From Crossaster papposus (taxonomy: Eukaryota > Echinodermata > Asteroidea > Velatida > Solasteridae), in contig JBAIAA010001153.1 in NCBI GenBank assembly GCA_037893245.1, positions 1 through 64,000 on the forward strand: a DNA stretch of 64,000 bases, given 5' to 3'. Positions 1-9,880 of this stretch are shown here, piece by piece. The first letter of the stretch is position 1. Every line of letters starts with the position of its first letter. The notes beneath the pieces are model-generated. The model was not told where the DNA came from, searched no databases, and saw only the letters and a list, made by a program, of their open reading frames with translations. Position numbers and translations under genes: made by a program.

Positions 1-627
1 TCCTTCGCGGTTTACTGAACACCCCCTGAAATCGGTGGGTGCATGATTTGCAAGATGCATTCATTAATAACTCAATTGTTCAATCCAATCCAATCCAATC
101 CAAAAGATATTTGATATAGCGCTTTTCCTTGCGGTTACAAAGCGCTATCAAACAAAGGAATAACAAGTGCATTCAGGGTTGTTCAAAACTGTGACGCGAG
201 GTTGGCGAATCAGCAGTGTACTTGTACTTCAAGGACATAATTATTCTCAACCCCCTTATGGGCTTTGATACTGGGCACAATTATTCCGTCTCTTTGGTGA
301 ATAAACTACACCAATGTTTACAGGCTTATTTCCATGGGGTCCAACATTAAATACAGAAAAAGAAACGAAAAACAATTTAAATACAAGGAAGATAAATATA
401 CAGTATACAGGGACCCCCACCCCCCACCTCTTTCTAACTATATATATATAGTCCTTGAAGTACAAGTACACTGCTGATTCGCCAACTCACGTCACACTTT
501 GAACAACCTGATGCACTTGTTATTCCTTTATTTGATATGTCTGAACAATTGAGTTAATAATGAATGCATCTTGCAAATCATGCACCCACCGATTCAGGGG
601 GTGTTCAGTAAACCGCGAAGAGAAAGT
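1..627. repeat. Foldback element copy with long inverted ends
   Basis: The first ~235 bases are the inverted counterpart of about 455-627, both running inward from a tract reading gtgttcagtaaaccgcgaag. The middle (235-455) matches, inverted, the stretch at 19165-19250, so this is a dispersed family. The left arm holds an extra 40-50 bases, including four cAATCC repeats. No coding potential is supported. The element may start before the window. Confidence 0.6.
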
Positions 628-1307
628 CACGCAATGTCTGTTTATTTGTATCTAGTAATGTTTGGTGAAGTGACACGACTTGCAGTACATGACAGTGCAA
701 TATCATATTCACTATTTGTGCTTGTACTTATTCAAAGACACCGGGCATTGATAGAGGGCGGGAATGTGGGATGGGAAGTTGGGTGGAGTGGAGTGGAGTG
801 GAGTGGAGACACTCCATATGGTTCGTGTGCTAAGGATAATCTCTCTAAACTCAAACTCAAAAATAACATTTTCAACATCACCCTAATTTGTCGGTCTTCT
901 CCGTTTATTATTCATTATACCCTAACCCAATTCTACCTCTATACCCCTTTAACTGTGGAGACCCAAAATGATATGGGGACAGGAAAATGTCCCTCCACTC
1001 GGTCAGCTTTTTCCAAACAAAAGAACCTGCCCCCACAAACTAGTGGTATGCTAGAACACATCTGCACACACAACCATTTTGTTCACATCCAAAGAATTGA
1101 ATTCTTTGTACAGTGTTGCTTTACCTATACCTACGGAGAAAAAATCGGATGATAACTATCTGTTGTATCCACGGTAAGCCATGCATGAGTTCACCCCTCA
1201 TTTGCCCTCTCCATCTAGGAATAAGCAAGCACAGGGGACCGTGTTATCAGTTGCCAAGCAAACTGGGGATAAACACAATTGGCTCTCGTAAAAGGTTTTT
1301 GTTTCTA

Positions 1308-1497
1308 TCAACAGCGCGAGCGCCAATGTACAGGATGAAAGAAAAGAGAGAAGACAATGTGAAGAAGTTGCAGTTTTAGAGGTGGGAGAAAAAACCCAGA
1401 AGAGTATATTCTTGGGAAACCCAGTCCACATATTGGCCCAGGCGGGATTCGAACCGTACCTGTAGCGGTGGAAGGCGACACCAATCTGACTACAGCT
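1308..1497 (-). mobile_element. tRNA-derived SINE-like copy (minus)
   Basis: On the minus strand this holds a pol III B-box (GGTTCGAATCC) followed by a segment like the GGGTTTCC...CTGG tail found in many tRNA-type SINEs. It is the mirror of the copy at 2985-3178, because both lie in the arms of the inverted repeat. A clear A-box is not evident. Confidence 0.5.
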
Positions 1498-1523
1498 ATA
1501 CGTAATCTACTTGTTTTATATAT

Positions 1524-1527
1524 ATAT

Positions 1528-1572
<45 letters not shown>

Positions 1573-1692
1573 GGGGAGGAGGGAGAGAGGGGGGGGGGGG
1601 GGGAGAGAGGGGGGGGGGGGGGGGAGGGTGGAGAGAGAGGAGAGGGGGAGGGGGAGAGGGGGGGTAGGGGGGGGGGGGGGAGAAAGTGTTTT
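1524..1692 (+). repeat. GA/poly-G low-complexity tract
   Basis: A (TA)n run leads into (GA)n and then long G-rich tracts. The mirror copy is the (CT)n/C tract at 2841-2965. The ORFs that cross it are low-complexity artefacts. Confidence 0.9.
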
Positions 1693-1992
1693 TTTTTTTG
1701 TTTTTTCAATATATTTATATCTAATGTTTGACCCATTCCTGTAATTGGCGGTTCCTCCGCAGTTTGGACTGCACGCTTAAAACTAAAGTGTTGAATCAAC
1801 ATTATAAGTGTGCGGTAAGTGACTGCTCTTAAAAGTGGAGATTTCACCAATTAAACTGATTACTTCTCCCCCTTGAGTGTTTTATGTATGAAATTCCAAC
1901 TTTTAGGTGCGTTGTGGTTAATAATAAAATAAATAAATCTGCGTAAGAACGAGTTACAGGTTGCCGATCAGATATTAGTGCTCATAAAATAA

Positions 1993-2182
1993 CGCCCCGC
2001 CTCCCCCCGCCCCGCCCCGACCCCGCCCCGACCCCCGCCCCCCGCCCCGCCCCCGCCCCGCCCCGCACCCGCCCCGCCCCGCCTCGCCGCCCCCGCCCGC
2101 GCCCCCGCCACCGCCCTCGCCCCCGCCCCGCCCCACCCCGCCCCACCGCCACCCCACCCCCCCCCCGCCCCACCCCACCCCC
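1993..2182. repeat. C-rich minisatellite (CCCCG-type)
   Basis: Almost 190 bases built of CCCCGCC/CCCCGAC-type repeats. Strong G-quadruplex potential on the minus strand. It lies in the loop of the inverted repeat, facing a second G tract at about 2440-2535. Confidence 0.9.
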
Positions 2183-2210
2183 ACTTGTTATTCCTTTGTT
2201 TGATATGTCT

Positions 2211-2415
2211 GAACAATTGAGTTAATAATGAATGCATCTTGCAAATCATGCACCCAACCGATTCAGGGGGTGTTCAGTAAACCGCGAAGAGAAAGTCACG
2301 CAATGTCTGTTTATTTGTATCTAGTATGTTTGGGTGAAGTGACACGACTTGCAGTACATGACAGTGCAATATCATATTCACTATTTGTGCTTGTACTTAT
2401 TCCCGCCCTTGATAG
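2211..2415 (+). repeat. Direct repeat of 541-745
   Basis: This block repeats 541-745 in the same orientation with only a few differences. It sits in the spacer between the two inverted arms 805-1985 and 2545-3256, so the locus is a composite of direct and inverted copies of one family. Confidence 0.7.
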
Positions 2416-2439
2416 AGGGCGGGAGGGATGAATGTGGGG

Positions 2440-2535
2440 ATGGGGGAGAGTGGGGGGGGGGGGGGGGGGGGGGGGTGGGGGAGTGGAGTGGAGTGGGAGT
2501 GGAGGGGGTGGGGGGGGGGGGGGGGGGGTGAGAGG
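2440..2535 (+). repeat. Poly-G / GGAGTG tract
   Basis: Long G runs with GGAGTGGAGTG interruptions. Low complexity, with no gene content. Confidence 0.9.
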
Positions 2536-2544
2536 GAGTGTGTT

Positions 2545-2894
2545 ATGTTTATGAGCACTAATATCTGATCGGCAACCTGTAACTCGTTCTTACGCAGATT
2601 TATTTATTTACTTATTAACCCACACGCCTAAAAGTTGGAATTTCATACATAAAACACTCAAGGTGTAGAAGTAATCAGTTTAAATGGTGAAATCTCCACT
2701 TTTAAAGAGCAGTCACTTACCGCACACTTATAATGTTGATTCAACACTTTAGTTTTAAGCGTGCAGTCCAAACTGCGGAGGAACCGCCAATTACAGGAAT
2801 GGGTCAAACATATTGAAAAACAAAACAAAAAACACTTTCTCCCCCCCCCCCCCTCTCCTTCTCCCCCCCCCTTCTCTTCTCCCCCCCCCCCCCA

Positions 2895-2966
<72 letters not shown>

Positions 2967-3256
2967 AAACAAGTAGATTACGTATAGATGTAGTCAGATT
3001 GGCGTCGCCTTCCACCGCTACAGGTACGGTTCGAATCCCGCCTGGGCCAATATGTGGACTGGGTTTCCCCAAGAATACTCTTCTGGTTTTTTTCTCCCAC
3101 CTCTAAAACTGCAACTTCTTCACATTGTCTTCTCTCTTTTCTTTCATCCTGTAATTGGCGCTCGCGCTGTTGAATGAAACAAAAACCTTTTACGAGAGCC
3201 AATTGTGTTTATCCCCAGTTTGCTTGGCAACTGATAACATGGTCCCCTGTGCTTGC
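2545..3256 (-). repeat. Right arm of inverted repeat, first part
   Basis: Reverse complement of about 1230-1985. The arm is cut at 3260 by the LTR retrotransposon and resumes at 12569. It includes a (CT)n(TA)n tract and the plus-oriented SINE-like copy. Confidence 0.75.
2985..3178 (+). mobile_element. tRNA-derived SINE-like copy (plus)
   Basis: A B-box (GGTTCGAATCC at 3028-3038) is followed after ~25 bases by GGGTTTCCCCAAGAATACTC and a T-rich pyrimidine tail. This layout is that of tRNA-derived SINEs whose head is followed by the conserved GGGTTTCC...CTCYGG motif. The A-box is degenerate. Confidence 0.5.
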
Positions 3257-3260
3257 TTAT

Positions 3261-4365
3261 TGTGGCGAGGATCTCCCCGGGCCAACCTAAGTTTGTTGGG
3301 ACCGAGTCTGACACCTATTATAATGTAACTGATCTTCCCAAACCCAAGCGTTCCCTAGACGAGAGACCACTCAGAGCGACCTCAAGGCTCAGGGAGCAGG
3401 TCCGTTTTGGAGGAAATATACCGCCGATTATGATGATTGCGATTACTCTCTCACAACTGCACAATACACTAACAAGAAATACACCTTGACAACATAGTTG
3501 TCGGCACAACAAGCATGACTGTAATTTATTAGACAATGATCAAGAAACGTACAGTAATAATCGGACTAAACTGGGTTGTTCTATACTAGGGTCCCTGATG
3601 CATCCAAGTACCACAATGTAAACAACGCACTACAATGTAAACAAGGCGATTCAATGTAAACAATGCACCTCAATGTAAATAATGCACTACAATGTAAACA
3701 ATACAGTCTAATGTAAACGATACAGTCTAATGTAAACAATACAGTCCAATGTAAACAATACAGTCTAATGTAAACAATACAGTCTAATGTAAACAATACA
3801 CTGTAAAAGTCTGCGCTGTGTCAAAGCAGTGTAAACGCTGTACCGATAATAAGCTTCTCAATAGTACTGCGGCAGCATTACACGGTGTCACATACAACCC
3901 GTAAGCTCGGCACCAGCTACACTTGACCCATGCAAGCTTGCGTCAGCATCATACGGTACAATATTGTATGGCTACGCATCAGCTTTGCACGTGCAGTGCA
4001 GCCCGAGTCGAGTCGACCACGGCTTGTACTTACAACGCGCGTAAGCCTTACATAAAACGCAGGACGCAATCAACAATTGTACCTTACCTAACGGAATCCA
4101 CAGCTCGACTGACCCATAAACACGTACGTACACGTCCCACGTGAGTACGTACATTACACAGTACACGTACATAACCATGTCCATAATGCATGCATGTACT
4201 TTACCTATAAACCTTGGCTACCCAATCACGTACAAGCAGCAGTTCGCTAGAGCGCGATAAGCTCCGCCCAGTCACCAACACAGAACAGTCTGTACATTCA
4301 TAATTATAATACAATCGCGCTGCATCAGGCTAGACTGGCTTTAAGTCAATACACTTTCCGTTACA
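3261..4365 (-). repeat. 3' LTR of the gypsy-type element
   Basis: 1105 bp, beginning TGTAACGG and ending CCTCGCCACA in the sense direction. It is the same length as, and apparently identical to, 11464-12568. It contains the ten-copy 19-bp tandem block. ORFs in it occur in both LTRs and look non-coding. Confidence 0.95.
3615..3804. promoter_or_regulatory. Ten 19-bp tandem repeats in 3' LTR
   Basis: Ten head-to-tail 19-mers of the type aatgtaaacaatacagtct. Eight carry GTAAACA and one GTAAATA, which fit the forkhead/FOX core RTAAAYA; the sixth has GTAAACG. The same block lies in the other LTR at 11818-12007. The tandem array is seen; transcription-factor binding is inferred from the motif. Confidence 0.8.
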
Positions 4366-5075
4366 CAGGCCCGAGCTAGGCGGTGTATGTCCCCATACAC
4401 CACAAGCCATAAAACTAAAAAGGAAAGTGGCAATTTCTTAACCTTTGCTTTATAATTTAATATAAAAGTTAAGCTCATTACATATTCACAACTTTTTTTT
4501 GTACACAGTCTAAGGGGTCTTACAAAAACACCAAATTCTGCCTCATTAAATATTCACAAGAATTCGTAGAGAAGTGGCACTGCATTTACCCAAATTCAAA
4601 CGCAGCATTAATATTTCTCTAGAGAAACCTACTGACTTAAATCTACTGACTTACAATTTCAGGGCTAATTTACACTTAAAAATGGACGGATGAGTATTGA
4701 ACAAGATCACCCTCTTAGACAATTTAGATAAAATCAGAAAACTTTTAGACAAACCACAATCTAAAATTGTTTTAAAAGGTTAATTATAACGCTTACGTCC
4801 CCTGAGGTTTAAACTGTCAAATTTGCAACAATTAACATTTTGTACAAGATTTCACAGATTAAGAGAATACAATGATTTTTAGTAAATGATGTAGCACCGA
4901 TTCAACGAGAGGAATTGTAGTCGATATACAAAGTAATTTACACTTAGCAAGTTTCCACAAATTTAAATATTTATACAATTATCAGAAAATCACTTTCGCA
5001 GAAATCACAAACAAAATCAAGGGCCGACAGAACAGTGTTTAACCTATAAAAACTTGAAACAATTAACTTATATAT
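4366..5075 (-). other. 3' untranslated part of gypsy-type element
   Basis: About 710 bases between ORF3 and the 3' LTR with no supported ORF. A normal polypurine tract is not found directly against the LTR edge. Instead there is a perfect 8-bp stem (4382-4389 with 4394-4401) whose sense-strand loop is GGGA. Confidence 0.6.
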
Positions 5076-5840
5076 TTACTTTCCGGTAGGCTGGCCCTCC
5101 GCATCCACCTCGATCGCCTTGAGGTAGGAAGTACGGTTTTCCTCGGTCTTAACCACTTGCCCGTCCAGAAAAACCTCCCTCCGGGTGTACTCCTTAATTT
5201 TGGCCATCCGCATCCGGTTAGGCGATGCCGTGGACATGGCCACCTCCGCCGACATCTCACTACCGCCGTCAGCCACCTCGATGTTGGGCAGAGAGGACGC
5301 TGCACTATGGGCTGGAGATGTCTCCGCTTCCCTCATCAGCTGAAGCATACCTCTTGGTTTGCCGCCTGGTCCGCAGGGGGACCGTACTGGAGGTTGTGGA
5401 GACCTGGGCGCGAGTAGGGGGGATAAGGGGGTTGGCGAGAGAGACAGGACAGCAGGGTTCCCTGGCGCCTCGTCATCCGACTGGGTGGGTGCAGGAGTCT
5501 CTGGTTCAGGGTCCGCAGGAGTCTCCGGTGCGACTTTGGGGTACCCAGTCGCTACCGGACCTGTGGAAGCACTTACGTCGAACCTGGCCCTCTTCATTGC
5601 TGGGGTCGCAACCGCTGGGGTATCAGCACCAGAGAGCAGCTCTGGGTGGCACATCTGAGTGTGTCTCTGCAGGGTAGTTACCATTCCAGCCTGGTAGGAG
5701 CACCTGTTGCAGTGCAGAATGTTCATCCCCTTGTGGACGTCCTCGATATGGCGCCACAAACTCTGACGATGGACATACCAGAGGGGACACTGCCGACAGT
5801 TGTAGCGTCTGCCCTTTGTCTTGCTCTTGTCTTGCGGCAT
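5076..5840 (-). CDS. Accessory ORF3: two C2H2 zinc fingers
   Basis: A 254-residue ORF in the position where env or other third ORFs sit, 119 bases past the pol stop, with a true ATG. Residues 15-36 and 44-65 form two zinc fingers of the form C-x2-C-x12-H-x4-H joined by a short linker. Residues ~90-170 are rich in proline, serine and acidic residues, a low-complexity stretch. The C-terminal ~60 residues are charged. No signal peptide or membrane segment is visible, so it is not an envelope protein. Nucleic-acid binding is the family expectation for such fingers; a role in targeting, transcription or silencing escape is inference. A 3' splice-site-like TTTCCTGCAG lies 24 bases upstream of the ATG, which could allow expression from a spliced mRNA. 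It may be captured from a host zinc-finger gene. Confidence 0.8.
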   Translation of the reverse strand: MPQDKSKTKGRRYNCRQCPLWYVHRQSLWRHIEDVHKGMNILHCNRCSYQAGMVTTLQRHTQMCHPELLSGADTPAVATPAMKRARFDVSASTGPVATGYPKVAPETPADPEPETPAPTQSDDEAPGNPAVLSLSPTPLSPLLAPRSPQPPVRSPCGPGGKPRGMLQLMREAETSPAHSAASSLPNIEVADGGSEMSAEVAMSTASPNRMRMAKIKEYTRREVFLDGQVVKTEENRTSYLKAIEVDAEGQPTGK

Positions 5841-5863
5841 CTCGTTTGTTTTGTGTTTTCTAC

Positions 5864-5873
5864 CTGCAGGAAA
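5864..5873 (-). promoter_or_regulatory. Candidate splice acceptor ahead of ORF3
   Basis: On the minus strand TTTCCTGCAG precedes the ORF3 ATG by about two dozen bases. Third ORFs of retroelements are often expressed from spliced RNA, so this is a plausible acceptor. No donor was assigned. Confidence 0.35.
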
Positions 5874-5959
5874 CTAACAGAAATATTATTAGTCAACAAC
5901 AAACTATAACAACCTCAGCTATTTACAAGCTTTGTCGGGTCGGTTTACCACCAGAACTC

Positions 5960-8900
5960 TTATCTATACCGCACGGGTAATCGATGAGTTCTTTTGGGGT
6001 ACCGTCTGGGCGGGGACAAGTCCTGCCGCACCGACTGACCTCCTAACCCTGTCTCTTCTGCAATGGTATCTTCCAATGCAGGAATATTATCTTCAGATGA
6101 ACATGTATCATCTGGATGTTCTACCACTTCCAAGGGGGGGTTTCTGGCCACCTCGTCCCTGGGTTGACTCCTTTCTGGATTGTTTGACACGACATACGGT
6201 TTGAGTCTGTCCACATGGACAACTTTAGGCTTGCCTCCTCGCTTAGGCTGGATGCGAACTGTTACATCCGACAACTTTTTCAGAATCAGCCACGGCCCTT
6301 CCCATCGTAATTGGAGTTTGGGGGACATGTGCTTCTTCTTCGCTGGGTTGTGAAGCCACACTAATTGGCCTTCTCTTAACCCATGTGTGGATGTCTTCCT
6401 ATCATAGTTCCTCTTTTGTCTCCGGGCGCTTTTCCCGAGACACTCTCTGGCTCTTTTATGAGCCTTTTGCATGTTACTTCGCAGTCTTTCTGCAAAGTCA
6501 ACAGTTGTGTCCTCTTGAACTTCGGGACACCCTGTCACCAGGTCTACTGGGACACTTACTTCCCTTCCCAACATCATCATGTTGGGGGTTTCACCAATCG
6601 ATTCATGTGGCGTGCACCTATAAGCGAAAGTGGCATAGGGGAGTAACTCATCCCAATCCTTCTGCTTTCGCCTAGGATCGATAAGCATCGCCACGATGTT
6701 GACTAAGGTTTTGTTAAACCTCTCAACCATGCCATCCGATTTCGGATTATAGGCGGTTGTTCGAGTTTTTGATATGCCTAGAATTCGGCACATCTCGCAG
6801 AATACACCTGCCTCAAAGTTGGTGCCCTGATCGGAATGGAGTTCTTGGGGCACCCCAAACCGACAGACAAATTCGCTCACAATCTTCTGCGCGACTGTAA
6901 CTGCAGTAGCGTCAGGAAGTGCGAATGCTTCCATCCACTTAGTACAATAGTCGCCTATCACCAACACCCAACGGTTACCATTGTCCGTTATGGGCAATGG
7001 CCCGAGCAAGTCTATTGCTACTCGCTCCATTGGCACTCCTACTCGATACTGCTGTAAGGGTGCAAACCTTCTCTTAGCAGCCGACTTTCTCCTGGCACAA
7101 AGTTCGCAGCCTCGGAGAAATGATCGCACGTCTGCAGACATGCCTGGCCAGAAGTACCTTGCCTTCACTTTGGCCAGAGTTTTACTGACCCCTAGGTGAC
7201 CACTAAGTTGCCCACCATGCAACTCAGCCATGATCTGCTTGCGGAACCTTGGTGGCAAAACTAATAACCACCGGCTGGACTTTCCGTCATCGGAGTCCCA
7301 CCGCCTATGCAGCACCCCTTCACGGACTTCCAACTGGTCCCACTGCGACCAATAGGTCTTGCAGGTTGCTGACAAGTGGGAAACTGTCTTCCACTCCGGG
7401 CGACAATTCCCCTCTTCCTTCAAACATATGAGCCAACAGACGGTGTCATCCTGAAGCTGTGCTTCTCTTAAAGCACTTTGCGACAGGGTTGGTTGAGCGG
7501 CTACGCCCCTAACCAAATACTCACTACCCTGAGGTTGACCCTCGGGTACCTCACCAGTTGTCTCATATTCACTGACTTCTTCGTCACGGCCACACTGTTT
7601 GCATGGCCGTCTCGACAACCCATCAGCATTTCCATGCTTCTTGCCACTTCTGTGCTCTACGACTAAGTCGTATTGAGACAGGACCTCCATCCACCTTGCC
7701 AGCTGACCCTCGGGGTTCTTAAAGTTAAGCACCCACCGCAATGCGGCATGATCAGTTCTGACGGTCACCTTCCGGCCATACAGGTATTGTTTAAAATACT
7801 TCAAATATACCACTACAGCCAACAACTCTCTGCGAGTGACACAGTAGTTTCGCTCAGGTTTGCTGAGCTTCCGGCTCGCATAAGCAAGCACCTTTTCGTC
7901 ACCGTCTTGGACCTGGGACAGCACGGCCCCGATACCGTCACCACTGGCATCGGTGTCCAAGATAAAGTCGCTCTCGGGCACTGGGTATGACAGAACTGGT
8001 GCGGCCTGAAGCCTGCTCTTCAGCTCGTCAAATGCCTGTTGACAACACTCAGTCCATACAAACACCTTTGACTTTTCAGTCAGGGCATGGAGTGGACTAG
8101 CTATTTCTGCAAATCCCTGTATGAACTTCCGGTAGTACGAGGCGAGGCCCAAAAAGCTTCTCACATCCCGTACACACCTTGGAACTGGCCAATGTGCCAC
8201 TGCCTCAACCTTTTTGGGATCTGTGGCCACGCCTTCTGAGGACACTATGTGCCCCAGGTAAGCCACTGACTTTTGAAACAAATGGCACTTGCTAGGCTTC
8301 AACTTTAGCCCAGCGTGTCTTAGCCTTTCCAACACAACCTGGAGACGCTCTAGGGTCTCCGTCACTGTTCTACCGAACACGATGATGTCATCCAAGTATA
8401 TCAGTAGGATGTCCCACTGTAAGCCGGCCATGACTTTTTCCATGAGCCGCTCAAAGGTCGCCGGGGCGTTGCAAAGCCCAAAGGGCATGCACTTCCACCG
8501 GTACAACCCATTCCTTACAACAAATGTGGACTTCTGGCTGGCGTCCTCATCAAGAGCGACTTGCCAGTACCCTGACGCTAAGTCGAGTGTACAAAACCAC
8601 TTTGCCCCTTCCAATGCATCGAAAGTTTCATCAATGCGCGGGACAGGGTACGCGTCTTTGACAGTGACTGCATTTAGCTTTCTGTAGTCAACACAGAAGC
8701 GCTTTGTGCCGTCTTTCTTGTCAACCAGGACAACATTTGCTGCCCAGGGACTATCGGAAGGTTCTATTACTCCCCGAGTCTTCAGATCGCTTACTTGCCT
8801 CTGGATCTCCTGCTGATGCACGTACGGGTGACGTCTCACCCGCTCTTTCATCGGCCTAGCATCACCAGTGTTTATCTGATGCTTGACCACGTCCGTGCGA

Positions 8901-9880
8901 CCTATGTCATGGTCACCCTTGGACAACACGTCCTGAAAGTCTATCAGACATTTCCGGACATCACCATGGTACTTAGCATCTATATTGGCTGTACCCCTCT
9001 CATATACATCTTGCAAATACAGGGGCAACTCCTTCCCTGTGTTTGCCACCACCTCAACCTCATCAGGAATTGAGCTGACCTCAACCTGGGAGATCACTCC
9101 CGCTGTTGTTCCCTCACGGGCAACTCTTTTCTCCCTGCCAGGGTTAAAGACCCGAAGCGGAACAACATCGGCTTCAGTCTCAACCAGAGATCTGGCTAAC
9201 ACCAAGCCTTTCTTGGCTAGGTCACCACCACCTTCCACCGGTTCTACCATGGCTGGCCCGAACAAGTCGGGACCCTTCCGGGCAATTTTGCCAGGGACCA
9301 CAGCTTCATGACCTGGTGGGATCACTGTAGTTTCAGAAACTACAACGCGTCCCACAAAGGGATCTCCTGCACCATTTGCGCACCTGATTCGCTCTCCATT
9401 GAGCCTCCACTCTCTTAATTGGAAGTCTAAACTTCCTCCTGTTGGCACGAGAAAATCCATGCCCAGGATACCACTGTATTTTATTTCGGCAAACACTGCC
9501 TTCACTTGGTGCGTGGTCCTACCAACTTGCACCTCAACCCAAGCCATGCCTAGCACAGCTAACTGGCTCCCGTCCACTTGTTTTACCTGGACGTCTACCG
9601 TGTCCAAGACAGGTCTTTTACCCTGGGGGATTTGGTAATACACCGCACTACTTATTAACGTGTCGGTGGACCCCGTGTCAATAAGGAATCGACACTTGGT
9701 TGTTCGTACCATCCCATCCACAAACAGACCATACCGAGGCCCACGGCTCAGATCAGGCAGAGTGATTACTCGTTGCCCATCCTCCCGTTTGAAACCTCTG
9801 GTTTCCCGGAGTCTACTTTTGGACCCTCTCGACCATTCAGCCTTCCCGCGGGTCCTCCGGGGGGCCGACTGTCGTTTCCC
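5960..9880 (-). CDS. pol: Pol polyprotein (PR-RT-RNaseH-IN), gypsy type
   Basis: Polyprotein that copies element RNA into DNA and integrates it. Counting from the GTG at 9721: protease DTGS at ~15-18 with ILGMDF at ~85-90; reverse transcriptase ~305-480 with YLDD at 442-445; RNase H ~585-705 (ILDTDAS, RTDHAALRW); integrase zinc site H834/H842 with C872/C875, catalytic D904, D964 and E1000; and a GPY/F-like RWEGPWLI module near 1125. The C-terminus is rich in arginine and proline. There is no ATG near the protease; the frame stays open upstream to about 9896 and overlaps gag in the -1 register, so it is expected to be made as Gag-Pol by frameshift at 9874-9880. All catalytic residues checked are present, so the element may be competent. 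Confidence 0.95.
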   Translation of the reverse strand, partial: GKRQSAPRRTRGKAEWSRGSKSRLRETRGFKREDGQRVITLPDLSRGPRYGLFVDGMVRTTKCRFLIDTGSTDTLISSAVYYQIPQGKRPVLDTVDVQVKQVDGSQLAVLGMAWVEVQVGRTTHQVKAVFAEIKYSGILGMDFLVPTGGSLDFQLREWRLNGERIRCANGAGDPFVGRVVVSETTVIPPGHEAVVPGKIARKGPDLFGPAMVEPVEGGGDLAKKGLVLARSLVETEADVVPLRVFNPGREKRVAREGTTAGVISQVEVSSIPDEVEVVANTGKELPLYLQDVYERGTANIDAKYHGDVRKCLIDFQDVLSKGDHDIGRTDVVKHQINTGDARPMKERVRRHPYVHQQEIQRQVSDLKTRGVIEPSDSPWAANVVLVDKKDGTKRFCVDYRKLNAVTVKDAYPVPRIDETFDALEGAKWFCTLDLASGYWQVALDEDASQKSTFVVRNGLYRWKCMPFGLCNAPATFERLMEKVMAGLQWDILLIYLDDIIVFGRTVTETLERLQVVLERLRHAGLKLKPSKCHLFQKSVAYLGHIVSSEGVATDPKKVEAVAHWPVPRCVRDVRSFLGLASYYRKFIQGFAEIASPLHALTEKSKVFVWTECCQQAFDELKSRLQAAPVLSYPVPESDFILDTDASGDGIGAVLSQVQDGDEKVLAYASRKLSKPERNYCVTRRELLAVVVYLKYFKQYLYGRKVTVRTDHAALRWVLNFKNPEGQLARWMEVLSQYDLVVEHRSGKKHGNADGLSRRPCKQCGRDEEVSEYETTGEVPEGQPQGSEYLVRGVAAQPTLSQSALREAQLQDDTVCWLICLKEEGNCRPEWKTVSHLSATCKTYWSQWDQLEVREGVLHRRWDSDDGKSSRWLLVLPPRFRKQIMAELHGGQLSGHLGVSKTLAKVKARYFWPGMSADVRSFLRGCELCARRKSAAKRRFAPLQQYRVGVPMERVAIDLLGPLPITDNGNRWVLVIGDYCTKWMEAFALPDATAVTVAQKIVSEFVCRFGVPQELHSDQGTNFEAGVFCEMCRILGISKTRTTAYNPKSDGMVERFNKTLVNIVAMLIDPRRKQKDWDELLPYATFAYRCTPHESIGETPNMMMLGREVSVPVDLVTGCPEVQEDTTVDFAERLRSNMQKAHKRARECLGKSARRQKRNYDRKTSTHGLREGQLVWLHNPAKKKHMSPKLQLRWEGPWLILKKLSDVTVRIQPKRGGKPKVVHVDRLKPYVVSNNPERSQPRDEVARNPPLEVVEHPDDTCSSEDNIPALEDTIAEETGLGGQSVRQDLSPPRRYPKRTHRLPVRYR

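Larger units (their letters stand above)
805..1985 (+). repeat. Left arm of 1.17-kb inverted repeat
   Basis: Reading 805-1985 gives the reverse complement of 2545-3260 joined to 12573-12985. The copies differ mainly in microsatellite length and scattered bases. The arm contains a SINE (about 1308-1497) and a GA/G simple repeat. It preserves the uninterrupted version of the site where the LTR element inserted in the other arm (around 1215-1240). Confidence 0.75.

Noticed and set aside
571-1152. 193-codon ORF
   Set aside because: Lies in foldback repeat sequence duplicated at 2211 and mirrored at 12573-12985, where the frame is not kept.
1308-2531. Several Pro-, Ser/Leu- or Gly/Arg-rich ORFs of 60-180 codons
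   Set aside because: They are translations of GA, CT, G and C tracts in the inverted repeat and have no complex sequence of their own.
3318-4184. Four ORFs inside each LTR, identical in both copies
   Set aside because: Identity reflects LTR duplication. One is a translation of the 19-bp repeat and none shows a domain.
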